Assembly: GCF_003382285.1 (NCBI RefSeq)
Contig: NZ_QTJR01000002.1
Span: 124,001-188,000 of the forward strand
Source of the DNA: Lysobacter soli
Lineage (GTDB): Bacteria; Pseudomonadota; Gammaproteobacteria; Xanthomonadales; Xanthomonadaceae
DNA: 64,000 bases
Direction of reading: 5' to 3'
Shown: positions 8,045 through 17,615 of the stretch, piece after piece
Layout: every line of letters begins with the position of its first letter
Numbering within the stretch: the first letter of the stretch is position 1
Program-made: the position numbers and the translations under genes
The notes under the pieces: model-generated
What the model was told of the DNA's origin: nothing
Databases searched by the model: none
What the model saw: only the letters and a program-made list of their open reading frames with translations

Positions 8045-9151
8045 TCAGCGTCGCGCATCCCGTCGCGCATCCGATGTGTCGATGCGTACTTCGACCGACA
8101 TCCCCGGATGCAGTCGCGCCTTGAGCGGCTGGTCGGCGTCGATGGCGATCTTCACCGGGATGCGCTGGGCGATCTTCACGAAATTGCCGGTGGCGTTGTC
8201 GGCCGGCAGTACGGCGAATTCGGAGCCGGTCGCGGGGGAGATCTCCTCCACGCGCCCGCGCAGGCGCGCGCCGCCGAGCGCATCGACGGTGAACGTCGCC
8301 GGCTGGCCGATGCGCACGAACTCCATCTGCGTCTCCTTCATGTTCGCCACCACCCACATGCGCTCGGGCACCAGGCCCATCAGCTGCGTGCCGACGTTGA
8401 CGTACGCGCCAACGCGCACCGCGACCTGTCCCAGCTGTCCGTCGCGCGGCGCGAGGATGCGCGTGTTTTCCAGATCGATCTCCGCCAGCCGGATCGCCGC
8501 CTGCGCGCTCGCGACGGCGGCTTCTAGCACGCCGGTGTTGACGGTGACGCTGCGCGCGTTCTGGCGTGCGATCTCCAGCGCCGCCTGCGCTTCCGACACG
8601 CCGGCCAGCGCCTGCGTGCTCGCCGCCTGCGCCTGGTCGCGATCGGCCTGCGAGAGCAGGCGCTGGCGCGCGAGCGGCTCGATGCGCGCCAGGTCGGCCT
8701 GCGCCTTCTTCTGCAGCGCCTGCGCGTTGCGCACGGCTGCTTCGCTCTGCGCGATGCCAGCCGCGGCGCTGGCCTGCTGCTGCGTGGCGTTGGCCAGCGC
8801 GGCCTGTTCGCTCTGCAGCTTCGCCTGCGCCTGTTCGAGCCGCTGCCGGTAGATGCGGTCGTCGATCTGCACCAGCAGCTGGCCCTGCTTCACGTGCTCG
8901 AAATCCTGCACCGCCACCTTCGTGACGTAGCCGGCGAGCTGCGGCGCGATGATCGTCACCTGGCCGTGCACCGCCGCGTTCTCGGTGGTCTGGATCGCGC
9001 TGCGGAACGGCGGCAGGCGCCAGGCGTAGAGCACGATCAGCACGCCGGCCAGCGCGACACCGGCGAATGCGGCCATCTGCCAGCGACGCCGGCGCTTGCG
9101 TGCGGCGGTCTGCGCGGAGGCGGCGGGGTCGATCGGAGCGGGGGAATTCAT
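8045..9151 (-). CDS. emrA: HlyD/EmrA family membrane-fusion (adaptor) protein
   Basis: Periplasmic adaptor that links an inner-membrane MFS pump to an outer-membrane channel. The 368-residue protein has a short cytosolic N-terminus, one membrane helix at about residues 25-45 (AAFAGVALAGVLIVLYAW), a lipoyl half-motif (TIIAPQLAGYVTKVAV), a long alanine- and glutamine-rich coiled-coil hairpin, and the second lipoyl half and beta-barrel (ILAPRDGQLGQVAVRVGAYV). This is the EmrA layout. Its start overlaps the stop of the pump gene (ATGA). No outer-membrane partner lies nearby, so a TolC encoded elsewhere is presumed. Symbol by family resemblance. Confidence 0.88.
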   Translation of the reverse strand: MNSPAPIDPAASAQTAARKRRRRWQMAAFAGVALAGVLIVLYAWRLPPFRSAIQTTENAAVHGQVTIIAPQLAGYVTKVAVQDFEHVKQGQLLVQIDDRIYRQRLEQAQAKLQSEQAALANATQQQASAAAGIAQSEAAVRNAQALQKKAQADLARIEPLARQRLLSQADRDQAQAASTQALAGVSEAQAALEIARQNARSVTVNTGVLEAAVASAQAAIRLAEIDLENTRILAPRDGQLGQVAVRVGAYVNVGTQLMGLVPERMWVVANMKETQMEFVRIGQPATFTVDALGGARLRGRVEEISPATGSEFAVLPADNATGNFVKIAQRIPVKIAIDADQPLKARLHPGMSVEVRIDTSDARRDARR

Positions 9152-10806
9152 GGAGCGGGCGTCGGCAGCGGAGCAGGGGAAGAGGCGACGCGTGCGAGCG
9201 CGCGGTCGCGCTTCAGCAGGCGCAGGCGATGGATGAGCATCCACACCATGGTCAGCAGCGCGATGGCGGCGATCAGCATGAACACATCGTTGTAGGCCAG
9301 CACGTTCGCCTCGCGTGAAGCCGCGGTGCCCAGCGCCCGCATGCCCAGCGCGTTGCGCGTGGCCGGGTCGGCGACGACGGGCGCGTAGGCTGCGGCGCCG
9401 GCCTGCACGCGCGCGGCGACGAGCGGGTCCTGCAGCGTCAGGTGTTCGACGAGCTGGCTGGAGTGGTACTTCTCGCGCGCGGTCTGGAAGGTGCCCAGCG
9501 CGGCGGTGCCGACCAGGCCGCCCAGGTTCTGCGCCATGCCGAACAGCACCACGAAGGTGATGAGGTTGCGCGGCTGCGCGATCACCTGGCCCATGCCGAG
9601 AATCATCGCCGGGCCGAGGAAATACGTGCTGCCGAAGCCGATCAGGAACTGGCTCAGCATCATGTCCTGCGGGCGCGTCTGGTTGGTCGAGTGCGCGTCG
9701 AGCAGGGCGCCGATGGCGATGCAGGCAAGCGCGATCGACGACGGCACGATCATGCGGCCGGGCACCAGCGTCAGCGCGCTCGCAACGATGCCCAGCGCGC
9801 AGCCGAGCGCGACCATCGCGAACATTCCGTGCATCTGGTCGTTGGTCAGGCCCAGCGCCTGCATGAAGCCCACCGCGCCGGTGCTCTGTTCCGACAACGC
9901 GAAGCGGATCAGCAGCACCGACACGCCCAGCCGCACCATCGTGCCGCTGGCGAGCCAGCGCGTGTTGATGAGCGGATTCGCGCGGAAATGCTCGACCGCG
10001 ATCGCGCTGGTGAGCAGCACGATGGCGCCGGCGAGCGCCCAGCCGATCCATTCGGCGTCGAACCACCAGTCGATGCGACCCAGCGACAGCACCGCGCACA
10101 GCAGCGCCATCCCCGGCGCGAACAGCACGAAGGTAAGGAAGTCGGTCTTCTCGAACGCCTTCATGCGATCGCTCGGCGGCAGCCGCAGCATCAGCACGCC
10201 GGCCAGCGCGATCAGCGCCAGGCCCAGCTCGAACAGGTACAGCCCGCGCCACTCACCGAACTCCAGCAGGTCGGCCGAGAAGATGCGCGCCAGTGGCGTC
10301 GCCAGCTGCGCCACGCCGATGCCGACCACGAGCCCGCGCAGGCGGTGCTCGGCGCTGAAGGCCTGCATCATGTAGTACAGGCCCAGCGTGCTCAGCGCCG
10401 CGCCCGCGATGCCATGCGCCGCGCGCACGGCGATGGCCGATTCGAGCCCGTGCACGAACAGGTGCGCGAACGCGACCAGCGCGTACAGCCCGAGGAAAAC
10501 CTCGGTGAAGGCGCGCAGCCCGAACTGCTGGCGGAACTTCACCAGGATCAGGTTCACCGAGACGTTGGTCATCACGTAGGCCGCAGGCAGCCATTGCACC
10601 TCGGCCGACGTCGCGCCGAGCGCGCCCTGCAGGTTGAGCAGGTTGGCCGTCACCAGCGCGTTGCCGAGGCCGCCGGTGATCGCCACGATGAAGCCCACCA
10701 CGGCGAAGGCCACCCGGCGGCGCGGCGTGTGCAGCGGGGTGGAGGGCGAGCCCGGAAGCTTCGGGCGTTCGTGCTCGGCCCATTCGCGCGGCGCGTAACG
10801 GCTCAT
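9148..10806 (-). CDS. emrB: MFS drug efflux transporter, DHA2 (EmrB-like) family
   Basis: A 552-residue inner-membrane antiporter with about 14 hydrophobic segments, the DHA2 layout. Typical features are the first helix with GGLGNALVTANL, the VQWLPAAYVMT loop of motif type D, RAAHGIAGAALSTLG, and a large loop before the last helix. It lacks the strongest DHA2 proline/glycine motif, so it belongs to a divergent branch. It forms an operon with the adaptor gene downstream and faces ubiE across 96 bp. No regulator gene is adjacent. Exported compound unknown. Confidence 0.87.
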   Translation of the reverse strand: MSRYAPREWAEHERPKLPGSPSTPLHTPRRRVAFAVVGFIVAITGGLGNALVTANLLNLQGALGATSAEVQWLPAAYVMTNVSVNLILVKFRQQFGLRAFTEVFLGLYALVAFAHLFVHGLESAIAVRAAHGIAGAALSTLGLYYMMQAFSAEHRLRGLVVGIGVAQLATPLARIFSADLLEFGEWRGLYLFELGLALIALAGVLMLRLPPSDRMKAFEKTDFLTFVLFAPGMALLCAVLSLGRIDWWFDAEWIGWALAGAIVLLTSAIAVEHFRANPLINTRWLASGTMVRLGVSVLLIRFALSEQSTGAVGFMQALGLTNDQMHGMFAMVALGCALGIVASALTLVPGRMIVPSSIALACIAIGALLDAHSTNQTRPQDMMLSQFLIGFGSTYFLGPAMILGMGQVIAQPRNLITFVVLFGMAQNLGGLVGTAALGTFQTAREKYHSSQLVEHLTLQDPLVAARVQAGAAAYAPVVADPATRNALGMRALGTAASREANVLAYNDVFMLIAAIALLTMVWMLIHRLRLLKRDRALARVASSPAPLPTPAP

Positions 10807-10902
10807 CGGCGCGGTCGTCCTCCTGGCGCGGCATGGGCGTGAAGAGGGCGTAAGGCCCGGCCGGCGGCGGTGAATTCTCGCACGGGGTGCGATAATCGCC
10901 GC

Positions 10903-11676
10903 ATGAACGATCCCCGCCAGAAGCCAGACGCCATATCCGGCACGACCCACTTCGGTTTCCGCGACGTCCCCACCGGCGAGAAGCAGAAGCTCGTCGGCCA
11001 GGTCTTTTCGTCCGTCGCGAGCAACTACGACCTGATGAACGACCTGATGTCGATGGGCATCCACCGCGTGTGGAAGCGCTATTTCGTCGGCACCAGCCAG
11101 GTCAAGCGCGGCGACCGCGTGCTCGACCTCGCCGGCGGCACGGGCGACATCGCGCTGCTGCTGCGCGACCGCGTGGGCGAGGCGGGCAGCATCGTGCTGG
11201 GCGACATCAACGGCGCGATGCTGCGCACCGGCCGCGACCGCATGACCGACATGGGCAAGGTCGCCGGCTTCGAATACGTACAGATGAACGCCGAGAAGCT
11301 CCCGTTCCCTGACGCGAGTTTCGACCTGGTGACCATCGCCTTCGGCCTGCGCAACGTCACCGACAAGGACGCCGCGCTGCGCGAGATGCATCGCGTGCTC
11401 AAGGTCGGCGGACAGGCGCGCGTGCTGGAGTTCTCGGAAGTGAAGGCCGAATGGTTCAAGCCGATCTACGACTTCCATTCGTTCAAGGTGCTGCCGCGCC
11501 TGGGCAAGCTGTTCGCCAACGACGCCGACAGCTACCAGTACCTGGCCGAGAGCATCCGCAAGCATCCGCCGCAGGACGAACTGAAGGCGATGATGCAGTC
11601 GGCCGGCTTCGCGCGCTGCGATTACCGCAACCTGTCGGCCGGCATCGTGGCGATCCACACCGGTTACAAGGTCTGA
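10903..11676 (+). CDS. ubiE: Ubiquinone/menaquinone biosynthesis C-methyltransferase UbiE
   Basis: SAM-dependent methyltransferase that methylates the ring carbon in ubiquinone (and, where present, menaquinone) synthesis. The 257-residue protein has the UbiE N-terminal signature [19 protein letters not shown] and [21 protein letters not shown] motif DLAGGTGD at residues 75-82, and the second UbiE signature [20 protein letters not shown]. It ends with the typical [11 protein letters not shown]. The start at 10903 is chosen over an ATG at 10870 because the family begins near here. It is divergent from the efflux operon. Confidence 0.96.
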   Translation: MNDPRQKPDAISGTTHFGFRDVPTGEKQKLVGQVFSSVASNYDLMNDLMSMGIHRVWKRYFVGTSQVKRGDRVLDLAGGTGDIALLLRDRVGEAGSIVLGDINGAMLRTGRDRMTDMGKVAGFEYVQMNAEKLPFPDASFDLVTIAFGLRNVTDKDAALREMHRVLKVGGQARVLEFSEVKAEWFKPIYDFHSFKVLPRLGKLFANDADSYQYLAESIRKHPPQDELKAMMQSAGFARCDYRNLSAGIVAIHTGYKV

Positions 11677-11687
11677 CGTCTGACGCC

Positions 11688-11707
11688 GTCCCGGCGAAAG
11701 CCGGGAC
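11688..11707. repeat. Short palindromic repeat (CCCGGCGAAAGCCGGG type)
   Basis: Inverted repeat GTCCCGGC-GAAA-GCCGGGAC, between the convergent ubiE and trehalase genes. Close relatives are at 37992, 38062, 38108, 43107, 43377 and 52776. It may also act as a transcription stop for both genes. Confidence 0.7.
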
Positions 11708-11712
11708 CATGA

Positions 11713-13386
11713 TCACGGCGATTGCGGATACCGCACCAGCAACGCCCGCACCACGCCGTTGGTCCAGCCGAATCCGTCCTGCAACGGATACTCGCCGCCG
11801 CCGCCGTGCGCCTCGCCCGTCGCGTCGTACTTCTCGACGAGCTTGTGCTGGTCGTCGAACACGCGCTGCACCTCGCCGAGGAAGTTCGTCGCGACATGCT
11901 TCGCCAGAGCGTCTTCGCCGTAGCGATGCAATCCCTCGACCGCGACCCACTGCAATGGCGCCCACGCGTTCGACGCATCCCATTGCTGCCCGGTGCGCAG
12001 TGTCGTGGTCAACAGGCCACCGGGCTGCAACAACTGCGTGCGCACCGTCACCGCGGTGAGCTTCGCGCGCTGCTGTGACGCGATGCCGACGAACAGCGGA
12101 TACAGCGACGCCGCCGTCACCTTCGTGCTTATCTGGCGACGCTGCCAGTCGTAATCGGCGTAAAAGCCGTCGGTGTTCCACAGATGCTTCTCGATCGCCG
12201 CAGCGCGTTGCGATGCGCGCTCGTCGAACTCGCGCACGCAGTCCGGCTGCGCCGCCTTGCGACAGGCGAAGGCGATGGTCGCTTCGAGGTGATGCATCAG
12301 GCTGTTGAGATCGACCGGTACGAATGCGGTGGTGCGGATCGTGCCAAGCGTGTTGCCGTCGCCCAGCCAGCGGCTGGAATAATCCCAACCGCTCTCCGCA
12401 CCGGCGCGCAGCTCGCGGAACACTTCCGTCGGCGGACGCTCCGGCACGCTCGCTGCGGTGCGCACATCGTGCAGCCACGCTTCCGGACGCGGCGTGTCGC
12501 GGTCGTCCCAGTAGCGATTCAGCACGCTGCCGTCGTCCAGGCGCACGACGCGCCGCGAGGCCTGTCCGGGCGCGAGCGACGACGCGCCCTGCATCCAGAA
12601 CGCATGTTCGCGACGCAGCTGCGGCAGGTAACGGCGATACACCGTGTCGCCCTCGATGCGCGCCTCCAGCTCGACCATGTGCGAGAAGTACGGCGGCTGC
12701 GAGCGGCTGAGGTAATAGCTTCTCGCGCCGTTCGGAATGTGGCCGTAGGCGTCGATCAGCGCGGCGAAGTTGGCGACCATGTCGCGCGCGCGATCCCGCT
12801 GTCCGCTTTCGACCAGGCCGAGCATCGTGAAGTACGAGTCCCAGTAATACATCTCGCGGAAACGTCCGCCGGGCACGACATACGCATGCGGCAAGGTCAG
12901 GCGGCTGTCGTACGGCAGCGGCGCCGGATCGATGCGCGTGAGTTGCGGCCACAGGCCGTCGATGTGCGCTTCGAGCGTGCGCCCGACCTTCACCTGCGAG
13001 GTCGCGACCTGCGCGGGCACGTCGAAATTCGCCCTCACGAATGTCGCCAGTTGGAAGTCCGGCGCGTCGCGCAGCGCGAGGAAGTCGGCCTCGATGTCCG
13101 CCGGATCGCGCAGCGGTCGTGCGTCGGCGAAGGTCTTCTGGTCGTCGAACAAAGGCACCTGTTGCACCGCGGCGAACAGCGCCGGCATTGCGAGATCGGG
13201 CGTTTCGACAGGCGTTTCGACACGCGCGGTCGCAGGCGCGTCCGCGCGCTGCGGTGCCAACGCGGTGCAGGCGGCGAGGCCGCCGACGAGCAGGGCGGCA
13301 AGGCCAGGCCGAAAGGCGGTTTCCAGGGCGCAGCGGTTCAATACGGGCTCCGGGCGAGGCTCCGGGCAGGGTAGGCGTCCGTGCAT
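11713..13386 (-). CDS. treA: Periplasmic trehalase (GH37), predicted lipoprotein
   Basis: Glycoside hydrolase family 37 enzyme that splits trehalose into two glucoses outside the cytoplasm. Both trehalase signatures are present: PGGRFREMYYWDSYF and QWDASNAWAP, plus the NGARSYYLSRSQPP segment and a glycine-rich GGGGEYPLQDGFGWTNG end. The N-terminus has a hydrophobic segment and a lipobox (GGLAAC), so lipid anchoring is likely, unlike the soluble E. coli TreA. The start is uncertain: ATG at 13386 gives 557 residues, while a TTG at 13341 has GGAG six bases upstream and gives a shorter, more normal signal peptide. It is divergent from the M1 peptidase gene. Confidence 0.9.
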   Translation of the reverse strand: MHGRLPCPEPRPEPVLNRCALETAFRPGLAALLVGGLAACTALAPQRADAPATARVETPVETPDLAMPALFAAVQQVPLFDDQKTFADARPLRDPADIEADFLALRDAPDFQLATFVRANFDVPAQVATSQVKVGRTLEAHIDGLWPQLTRIDPAPLPYDSRLTLPHAYVVPGGRFREMYYWDSYFTMLGLVESGQRDRARDMVANFAALIDAYGHIPNGARSYYLSRSQPPYFSHMVELEARIEGDTVYRRYLPQLRREHAFWMQGASSLAPGQASRRVVRLDDGSVLNRYWDDRDTPRPEAWLHDVRTAASVPERPPTEVFRELRAGAESGWDYSSRWLGDGNTLGTIRTTAFVPVDLNSLMHHLEATIAFACRKAAQPDCVREFDERASQRAAAIEKHLWNTDGFYADYDWQRRQISTKVTAASLYPLFVGIASQQRAKLTAVTVRTQLLQPGGLLTTTLRTGQQWDASNAWAPLQWVAVEGLHRYGEDALAKHVATNFLGEVQRVFDDQHKLVEKYDATGEAHGGGGEYPLQDGFGWTNGVVRALLVRYPQSP

Positions 13387-13456
13387 CGGCGCGGCGTGAG
13401 GTGGGCCGGCGGGCCGCGCTACACTCGCCCGCTCACCCGCCAGAACCGGTTCTCCC

Positions 13457-15394
13457 ATGCGTTATTCGATGCTGACCCTGTGCCTTGCCGCCGCCCTCGC
13501 CGCCGGTTGTTCGCGCGACGCCGCGCCACCCGCCGGCACCGCCGCGAAGGACACCGCCGCCGTGACCACCGCTGACCAGAAGACGACCGCCACCGTTGAC
13601 GAATACTCCTTCGCGCAGCCCGACAAGGTGCGCATCGACGACCTCGCGCTGGAGCTGAAGGTCGATTTCGACAACAGGCAGCTCGGCGGCAGCGCGACCT
13701 ACACGCTGGAGTGGCTCGACAAGAACGCCACGCAGCTGGTGCTGGATACGCGCGACCTGACCATCGAGAAAGTCGTCGGCGAACGCAGCGACGGCAAGTG
13801 GGAAGACCTGAAGTTCGCGCTCGCCGACAAGGACAAGGTGCTCGGCAGCAAGCTCACTATCGAGGCGCCGCAGCGCAATCCGCGCATCCGCGTGACCTAC
13901 CACACCTCGCCCGATGCCTCGGGCCTGCAGTGGCTCACGCCGGAGATGACGCAGGGCAAGAAGACGCCCTTCATGTTCAGCCAGTCGCAGCAGATCCACG
14001 CGCGTTCGTGGGTGCCGCTGCAGGACACGCCGCAGGTGCGCTTCACCTACACCGCGCACGTGACCGCGCCACAGGACGCCATGGTGCTGATGAGCGCCGA
14101 CAACGATCCCAAGGCCGCGCGCGATGGCGACTACACGTTCAAGATGCCGCAGAAGATCCCGTCGTACCTGCTGGCGATCGCCGCGGGCGACCTGGTGTTC
14201 CAGCCGATCAGCGGACGCGCCGGCGTGTGGGCCGAGCCGGGCATGGTGAAGAAGGCGGCCGACGAGTTCGCCGATACCGACAAGATGATGCAGACGGCCG
14301 AACGCCTGTACGGCCCGTACCGCTGGGAGCGTTACGACATCCTCGTGCTGCCGCCGTCGTTCCCGTACGGCGGCATGGAGAACCCGCGCCTGACCTTCGC
14401 CACGCCGACGGTGATCGTGGGCGACAAGTCGCTGGTGTCGCTGGTCGCGCATGAGCTGGCGCACAGCTGGTCGGGCAACCTGGTGACGTTCTCCACGCCG
14501 AAGGACAGCTGGCTCAACGAAGGCTTCACCAGCTACGTCGAGAACCGCATCGTCGAGGACCTGTACGGCAAGGAAGCGGCCGACATGGAGAAGGTCATCT
14601 CGCGCAACGAACTGGCCGCCGAGTACAAGGAGCTCGATCCGAAGCTGCAGGTGCTGGCGCTGCGTCCGGGCACGCTGGCCGATCCGGATGGCCAGAGCAG
14701 CTCGACCGTCTACACCAAGGGCGCGTGGTTCCTGCAGTTCCTGGAGGAGCGTTATGGCCGCGAGGCGTTCGATCCGTTCCTGAAGGAATACTTCAACCAC
14801 TTCGCGTTCCAGTCGATCCCGACGACGACCTTCGTCGAGTACGCGAAGAAGAACCTGCTCGAGAAGTACCCGGGCAAGGCGACCGAAGCCGAGCTCGACC
14901 AGTGGATCTACGAACCGGGCGTGCCGGATACCGCGCCCAAGACCGTGTCGCCGCGCTTCAACGCGGTGGACGCCGCGCGCAAGGCGTGGCTCGACAGCGG
15001 CACGCTTCCGGCGAAGGACGCAACGTCGAAGTGGAGCACGCAGGAATGGGTGCACTTCATCGACGGCATGCCGGAAACGCTCAAGCCCGAGCAGCTGGCT
15101 GCGCTGGATGCCGCGTTCCATTTCACCGGCACGCCGAACGGCGAGATCGCGCAGCGCTGGTACCCGCTGGCGGTGCGTAGCGGCTACACGCAGGCGAACG
15201 CGGCCGCGGCGGAGTTCATCGCGCGCGTGGGCCGCCGCAAGCTGATCATGCCGACCTACGCCGAACTGGTGAAAACGCCGGAAGGCCTGAAGCTCGCCGA
15301 AGACACCTTCGCCAAGGCGCGCGCCGGCTATCACCCGATCACCACGCAGTCGGTGGAAGAGACGATCGCGAAGGCGAAGCAGCCGAAGTCGTAA
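13457..15394 (+). CDS. M1 family aminopeptidase, predicted lipoprotein
   Basis: A zinc aminopeptidase of 645 residues. It begins with a lipoprotein signal (LAAALAAGC, lipid Cys18). The M1 signatures are complete: the substrate loop GGMEN at residues 305-309 and the zinc site HELAH (332-336) with the third ligand Glu355 in WLNEGF, exactly 18 residues on. The C-terminal helical domain resembles the leukotriene A4 hydrolase branch (WIYEPGVPD, FTGTPNGEIAQRWYPLAVRSGY). It probably trims peptides in the periplasm. The start is the first ATG after the divergent trehalase promoter region. Confidence 0.93.
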   Translation: MRYSMLTLCLAAALAAGCSRDAAPPAGTAAKDTAAVTTADQKTTATVDEYSFAQPDKVRIDDLALELKVDFDNRQLGGSATYTLEWLDKNATQLVLDTRDLTIEKVVGERSDGKWEDLKFALADKDKVLGSKLTIEAPQRNPRIRVTYHTSPDASGLQWLTPEMTQGKKTPFMFSQSQQIHARSWVPLQDTPQVRFTYTAHVTAPQDAMVLMSADNDPKAARDGDYTFKMPQKIPSYLLAIAAGDLVFQPISGRAGVWAEPGMVKKAADEFADTDKMMQTAERLYGPYRWERYDILVLPPSFPYGGMENPRLTFATPTVIVGDKSLVSLVAHELAHSWSGNLVTFSTPKDSWLNEGFTSYVENRIVEDLYGKEAADMEKVISRNELAAEYKELDPKLQVLALRPGTLADPDGQSSSTVYTKGAWFLQFLEERYGREAFDPFLKEYFNHFAFQSIPTTTFVEYAKKNLLEKYPGKATEAELDQWIYEPGVPDTAPKTVSPRFNAVDAARKAWLDSGTLPAKDATSKWSTQEWVHFIDGMPETLKPEQLAALDAAFHFTGTPNGEIAQRWYPLAVRSGYTQANAAAAEFIARVGRRKLIMPTYAELVKTPEGLKLAEDTFAKARAGYHPITTQSVEETIAKAKQPKS

Positions 15395-15408
15395 GCGCAG
15401 CTTCAAGG

Positions 15409-15447
15409 CCCCTCTCCCGCTAGCGGGAGAGGGGTTGGGGTGAGGGC
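15409..15447 (+). repeat. GAGAGGGG hairpin repeat, half copy
   Basis: First hairpin of the composite repeat only: arms CCCTCTCCCG and CGGGAGAGGG, then TTGGGGTGAGGG. It follows the M1 peptidase gene. Confidence 0.8.
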
Positions 15448-15503
15448 TGGTACGCGAGGTGCAGTGAGGTGCCTCACGTCCCAACCTCAAGAGAATCTAC
15501 GAG

Positions 15504-16481
15504 GTGACCGTGCCGCGCCATCGCCGCCTCCGCGTCATTTCCACCGCACTGCTCGCGCTGCTGCTCCTGGCGGCGGCGCTTCTCTGGCACAACCCCTACG
15601 CGATCATCAGTGGCGACTTCGCCCGCCAGCGCATCGCCGCTGGCCTGTCGAAAGCCAGCGTGCAGATCGGCGAAGACCATTGGGTCTACGCCTACAACGA
15701 CGAAGCGCCGCGCAATGCGCCCACCGTCGTAATGCTGCACGGCTTCACAGGCAGCAAGGAAAACTGGTTTCCGCTGGCGCGCCGCTTGCGTGAGCGTTAC
15801 CGCGTCGTCGTGCCCGACCTTCCCGGCTGGGGCGAATCGAATCGCATCGACGACGCGAACTACGGTTTCCTCGCGCAGAGCGAGCGCGTCGCGCATTTTC
15901 TCCAGGCCGTATCGCCGGACGAACCCGTCGTGCTGCTCGGCCATTCGATGGGCGGCGGCATCGCCGCGCTGACCGCCGCGCGGCATCCCGATCGCGTCGC
16001 GCGCGTGGCGTTGATCGACGCGGCGGGCGTGCGTTTCCGCGACAACCGCTTCGGCATCGACGTGCTCGCCGGAAGGAATCCATTCGCCGTGCACGATGAA
16101 GCATCGCTGCAACGCTATCTCGACACGGTGTTCTTCGACGATGTCGCGAAGCCGACGATTCCCTGGCCGGCAGACCGCGTCTACATCGCGCGCCGAACGC
16201 AGGACGCTGCATTCGAACAGGCTGTGCTCGATCGCATCGGTCGCAGCGACGAGCGCTTCCTGCCAGGCGGTGACGCCGTGCGCATCCGCCAGCCGGCGCT
16301 GCTGCTATGGTGCCGCCAGGACGCGGTGATCGACGCGAGCGCGCTCGCGCTGTACGCGCAGCGCATCCCGCAGGCGCAGCGCGTCATGCTGGAAGGCTGC
16401 GGCCACATGTCGATACTGGAAAAGCCCGACGCGGTCGCGAACGCCGTCGTCGAACTGATCGAACGAGGAAGGCAACGATGA
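15504..16481 (+). CDS. Alpha/beta-fold hydrolase, membrane-anchored
   Basis: A 325-residue hydrolase with an N-terminal membrane segment at about residues 12-28 (ISTALLALLLLAAALLW), so it is probably tethered to the inner membrane facing the periplasm. The oxyanion strand MLHGFTGSKENW, the nucleophile elbow GHSMGG with Ser148, and a late histidine (EGCGHMSILEKP) define the family; the acid is probably Asp in CRQDAVID. It starts with GTG (15504; a second GTG at 15510). Lipase or esterase activity is likely but the substrate is unknown. Its stop codon overlaps the next gene's start (ATGA). Confidence 0.87.
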   Translation: MTVPRHRRLRVISTALLALLLLAAALLWHNPYAIISGDFARQRIAAGLSKASVQIGEDHWVYAYNDEAPRNAPTVVMLHGFTGSKENWFPLARRLRERYRVVVPDLPGWGESNRIDDANYGFLAQSERVAHFLQAVSPDEPVVLLGHSMGGGIAALTAARHPDRVARVALIDAAGVRFRDNRFGIDVLAGRNPFAVHDEASLQRYLDTVFFDDVAKPTIPWPADRVYIARRTQDAAFEQAVLDRIGRSDERFLPGGDAVRIRQPALLLWCRQDAVIDASALALYAQRIPQAQRVMLEGCGHMSILEKPDAVANAVVELIERGRQR

Positions 16482-16537
16482 AACATGCCGCAATGAAACG
16501 CGCTGCAATCAAGCACGCTGCAATCAAGCGCGCCGCA
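16478..16537 (+). repeat. 15-bp tandem repeat, four copies, inside a signal peptide
   Basis: Four units of 15 bp of the form ATSAARCRYGCYGCA encode M/I-K-H/R-A-A in the start region of the lipoprotein gene. The unit length keeps the reading frame, so gain or loss of a unit would change only the length of the signal peptide's basic region. Confidence 0.8.
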
Positions 16538-17248
16538 ATCAGATGCTCCACCGTCGTGCTCGCAGGCGCGCTCGCCGCGTGCCAGCCGGCGAGCGATCCG
16601 AAGGCCGAAGCCGCCTCGCAGGCGGACGCGCAGGAGCAGGCCGCCGACGAAATGGCCAAGGCGTTCGAGGCCGAATACGGCAAGCAGAACTGGGAGCTCG
16701 CACGCGCGCACGGCGATGTGCTCGCGGCCATGTATCCGAACAGTGCGGCGTTCGGTCGCATCGAGATGCGCTACAACGAAGTGCGGGAAAAGGCCGCGCA
16801 GGCGCGCGAGCAGCGCCGCACCGCCGCGTTGTGGACGTACCAGACGCAACCGGTAGAGAAGGGCGAGCAGGTATCGGCGTCGATCTACGCGAAGGATCCC
16901 GTCGACACCGACGGCAGCGGTCCGCGCCCGGTGCAGCTGATCTTCCGCGATCGCCCCGACTGGGGCCGCAGCAGCTACCTCGTGCTGGAGAAGGGCGATT
17001 TCGACTGCTACGGCGGCTGCAAGGTGAAGCTGAAGGTAGACGATGCCGAGCCCAAGCGCGTGGACGCGAGCCGCCCGAAAACCGACGAGGCCATCGCGAT
17101 GTTCATCGAGGACGAGAAGATGCTGTGGAAGACGGTGAAGGCCGCGAAGGTCATCGCCATCGAATTCCCGGTGAAGGCCGGCGGCACGCGCACCGCGGTA
17201 TTCGAGGTGGGCGGGCTGGATGCTTCGAAGATGCCGAAGTGGAATTGA
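16478..17248 (+). CDS. Putative lipoprotein, hypothetical
   Basis: A 256-residue protein coupled to the hydrolase gene by an ATGA overlap. The N-terminus is a lipoprotein signal with lipobox GALAAC, but its basic region is unusually long because it consists of four 5-residue units (M/I-K-H/R-A-A). After a helical region rich in Ala and Gln the C-terminal half is probably beta-rich, with FDCYGGCKVKLKVDD. No known family is recognised. The coupling suggests it acts with the hydrolase in the periplasm. Confidence 0.72.
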   Translation: MKHAAMKRAAIKHAAIKRAAIRCSTVVLAGALAACQPASDPKAEAASQADAQEQAADEMAKAFEAEYGKQNWELARAHGDVLAAMYPNSAAFGRIEMRYNEVREKAAQAREQRRTAALWTYQTQPVEKGEQVSASIYAKDPVDTDGSGPRPVQLIFRDRPDWGRSSYLVLEKGDFDCYGGCKVKLKVDDAEPKRVDASRPKTDEAIAMFIEDEKMLWKTVKAAKVIAIEFPVKAGGTRTAVFEVGGLDASKMPKWN

Positions 17249-17615
17249 GCTGCCTGCTGCCCTCCTTGCGGCGACTGAAGGGAGTGCAGAGCTGAGAAGG
17301 TGCCCCAGCACCTGATCCGGGGCGGATGAGGGCAACGAAGGGTCAAAGGTGGAACGTGCAGTGCTTCACTGCACTGCACGTGTGAGGCTGCCGCTTCGTT
17401 GCCCCTCACCCCAACCCCTCTCCCGTCGGGAGAGGGGCTAAGGCGAGGGCGCCGTCGTGCACATCGCCTTACACGAACCTCCGTAAGCTCGATCCCGATG
17501 CCGGCGCACGTCGTCGCGCATCCGGCGGCACGCACACGGATGACGCGGGCCGGTCAGCAAGCCACGCGGTCGCGATCGGAACGCAGGCGGCATGGCCCAT
17601 CGGGTGGAGGACGCC
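17249..17615. other. Intergenic region with repeat fragments
   Basis: There is no gene here. From 17291 to 17335 lies a decayed copy of the GAGAAGG half of the composite repeat. At 17355-17380 there is a strong hairpin, CGTGCAGTG with CACTGCACG. A reverse-oriented GAGAGGGG hairpin is at 17401-17438. The remaining bases up to 17615 show nothing recognisable except GGAGG before the next start codon. Confidence 0.6.
17401..17438 (-). repeat. GAGAGGGG hairpin repeat, half copy, reversed
   Basis: CCCTCACCCCAACCCCTCTCC followed by the matching arm GGGAGAGGGG: the first hairpin of the composite repeat in reverse orientation. Confidence 0.78.

Noticed and set aside
8045-10806. Single fused efflux protein
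   Set aside because: A long frame runs across, but the true adaptor and pump start and stop codons overlap as ATGA and each has family-typical length.
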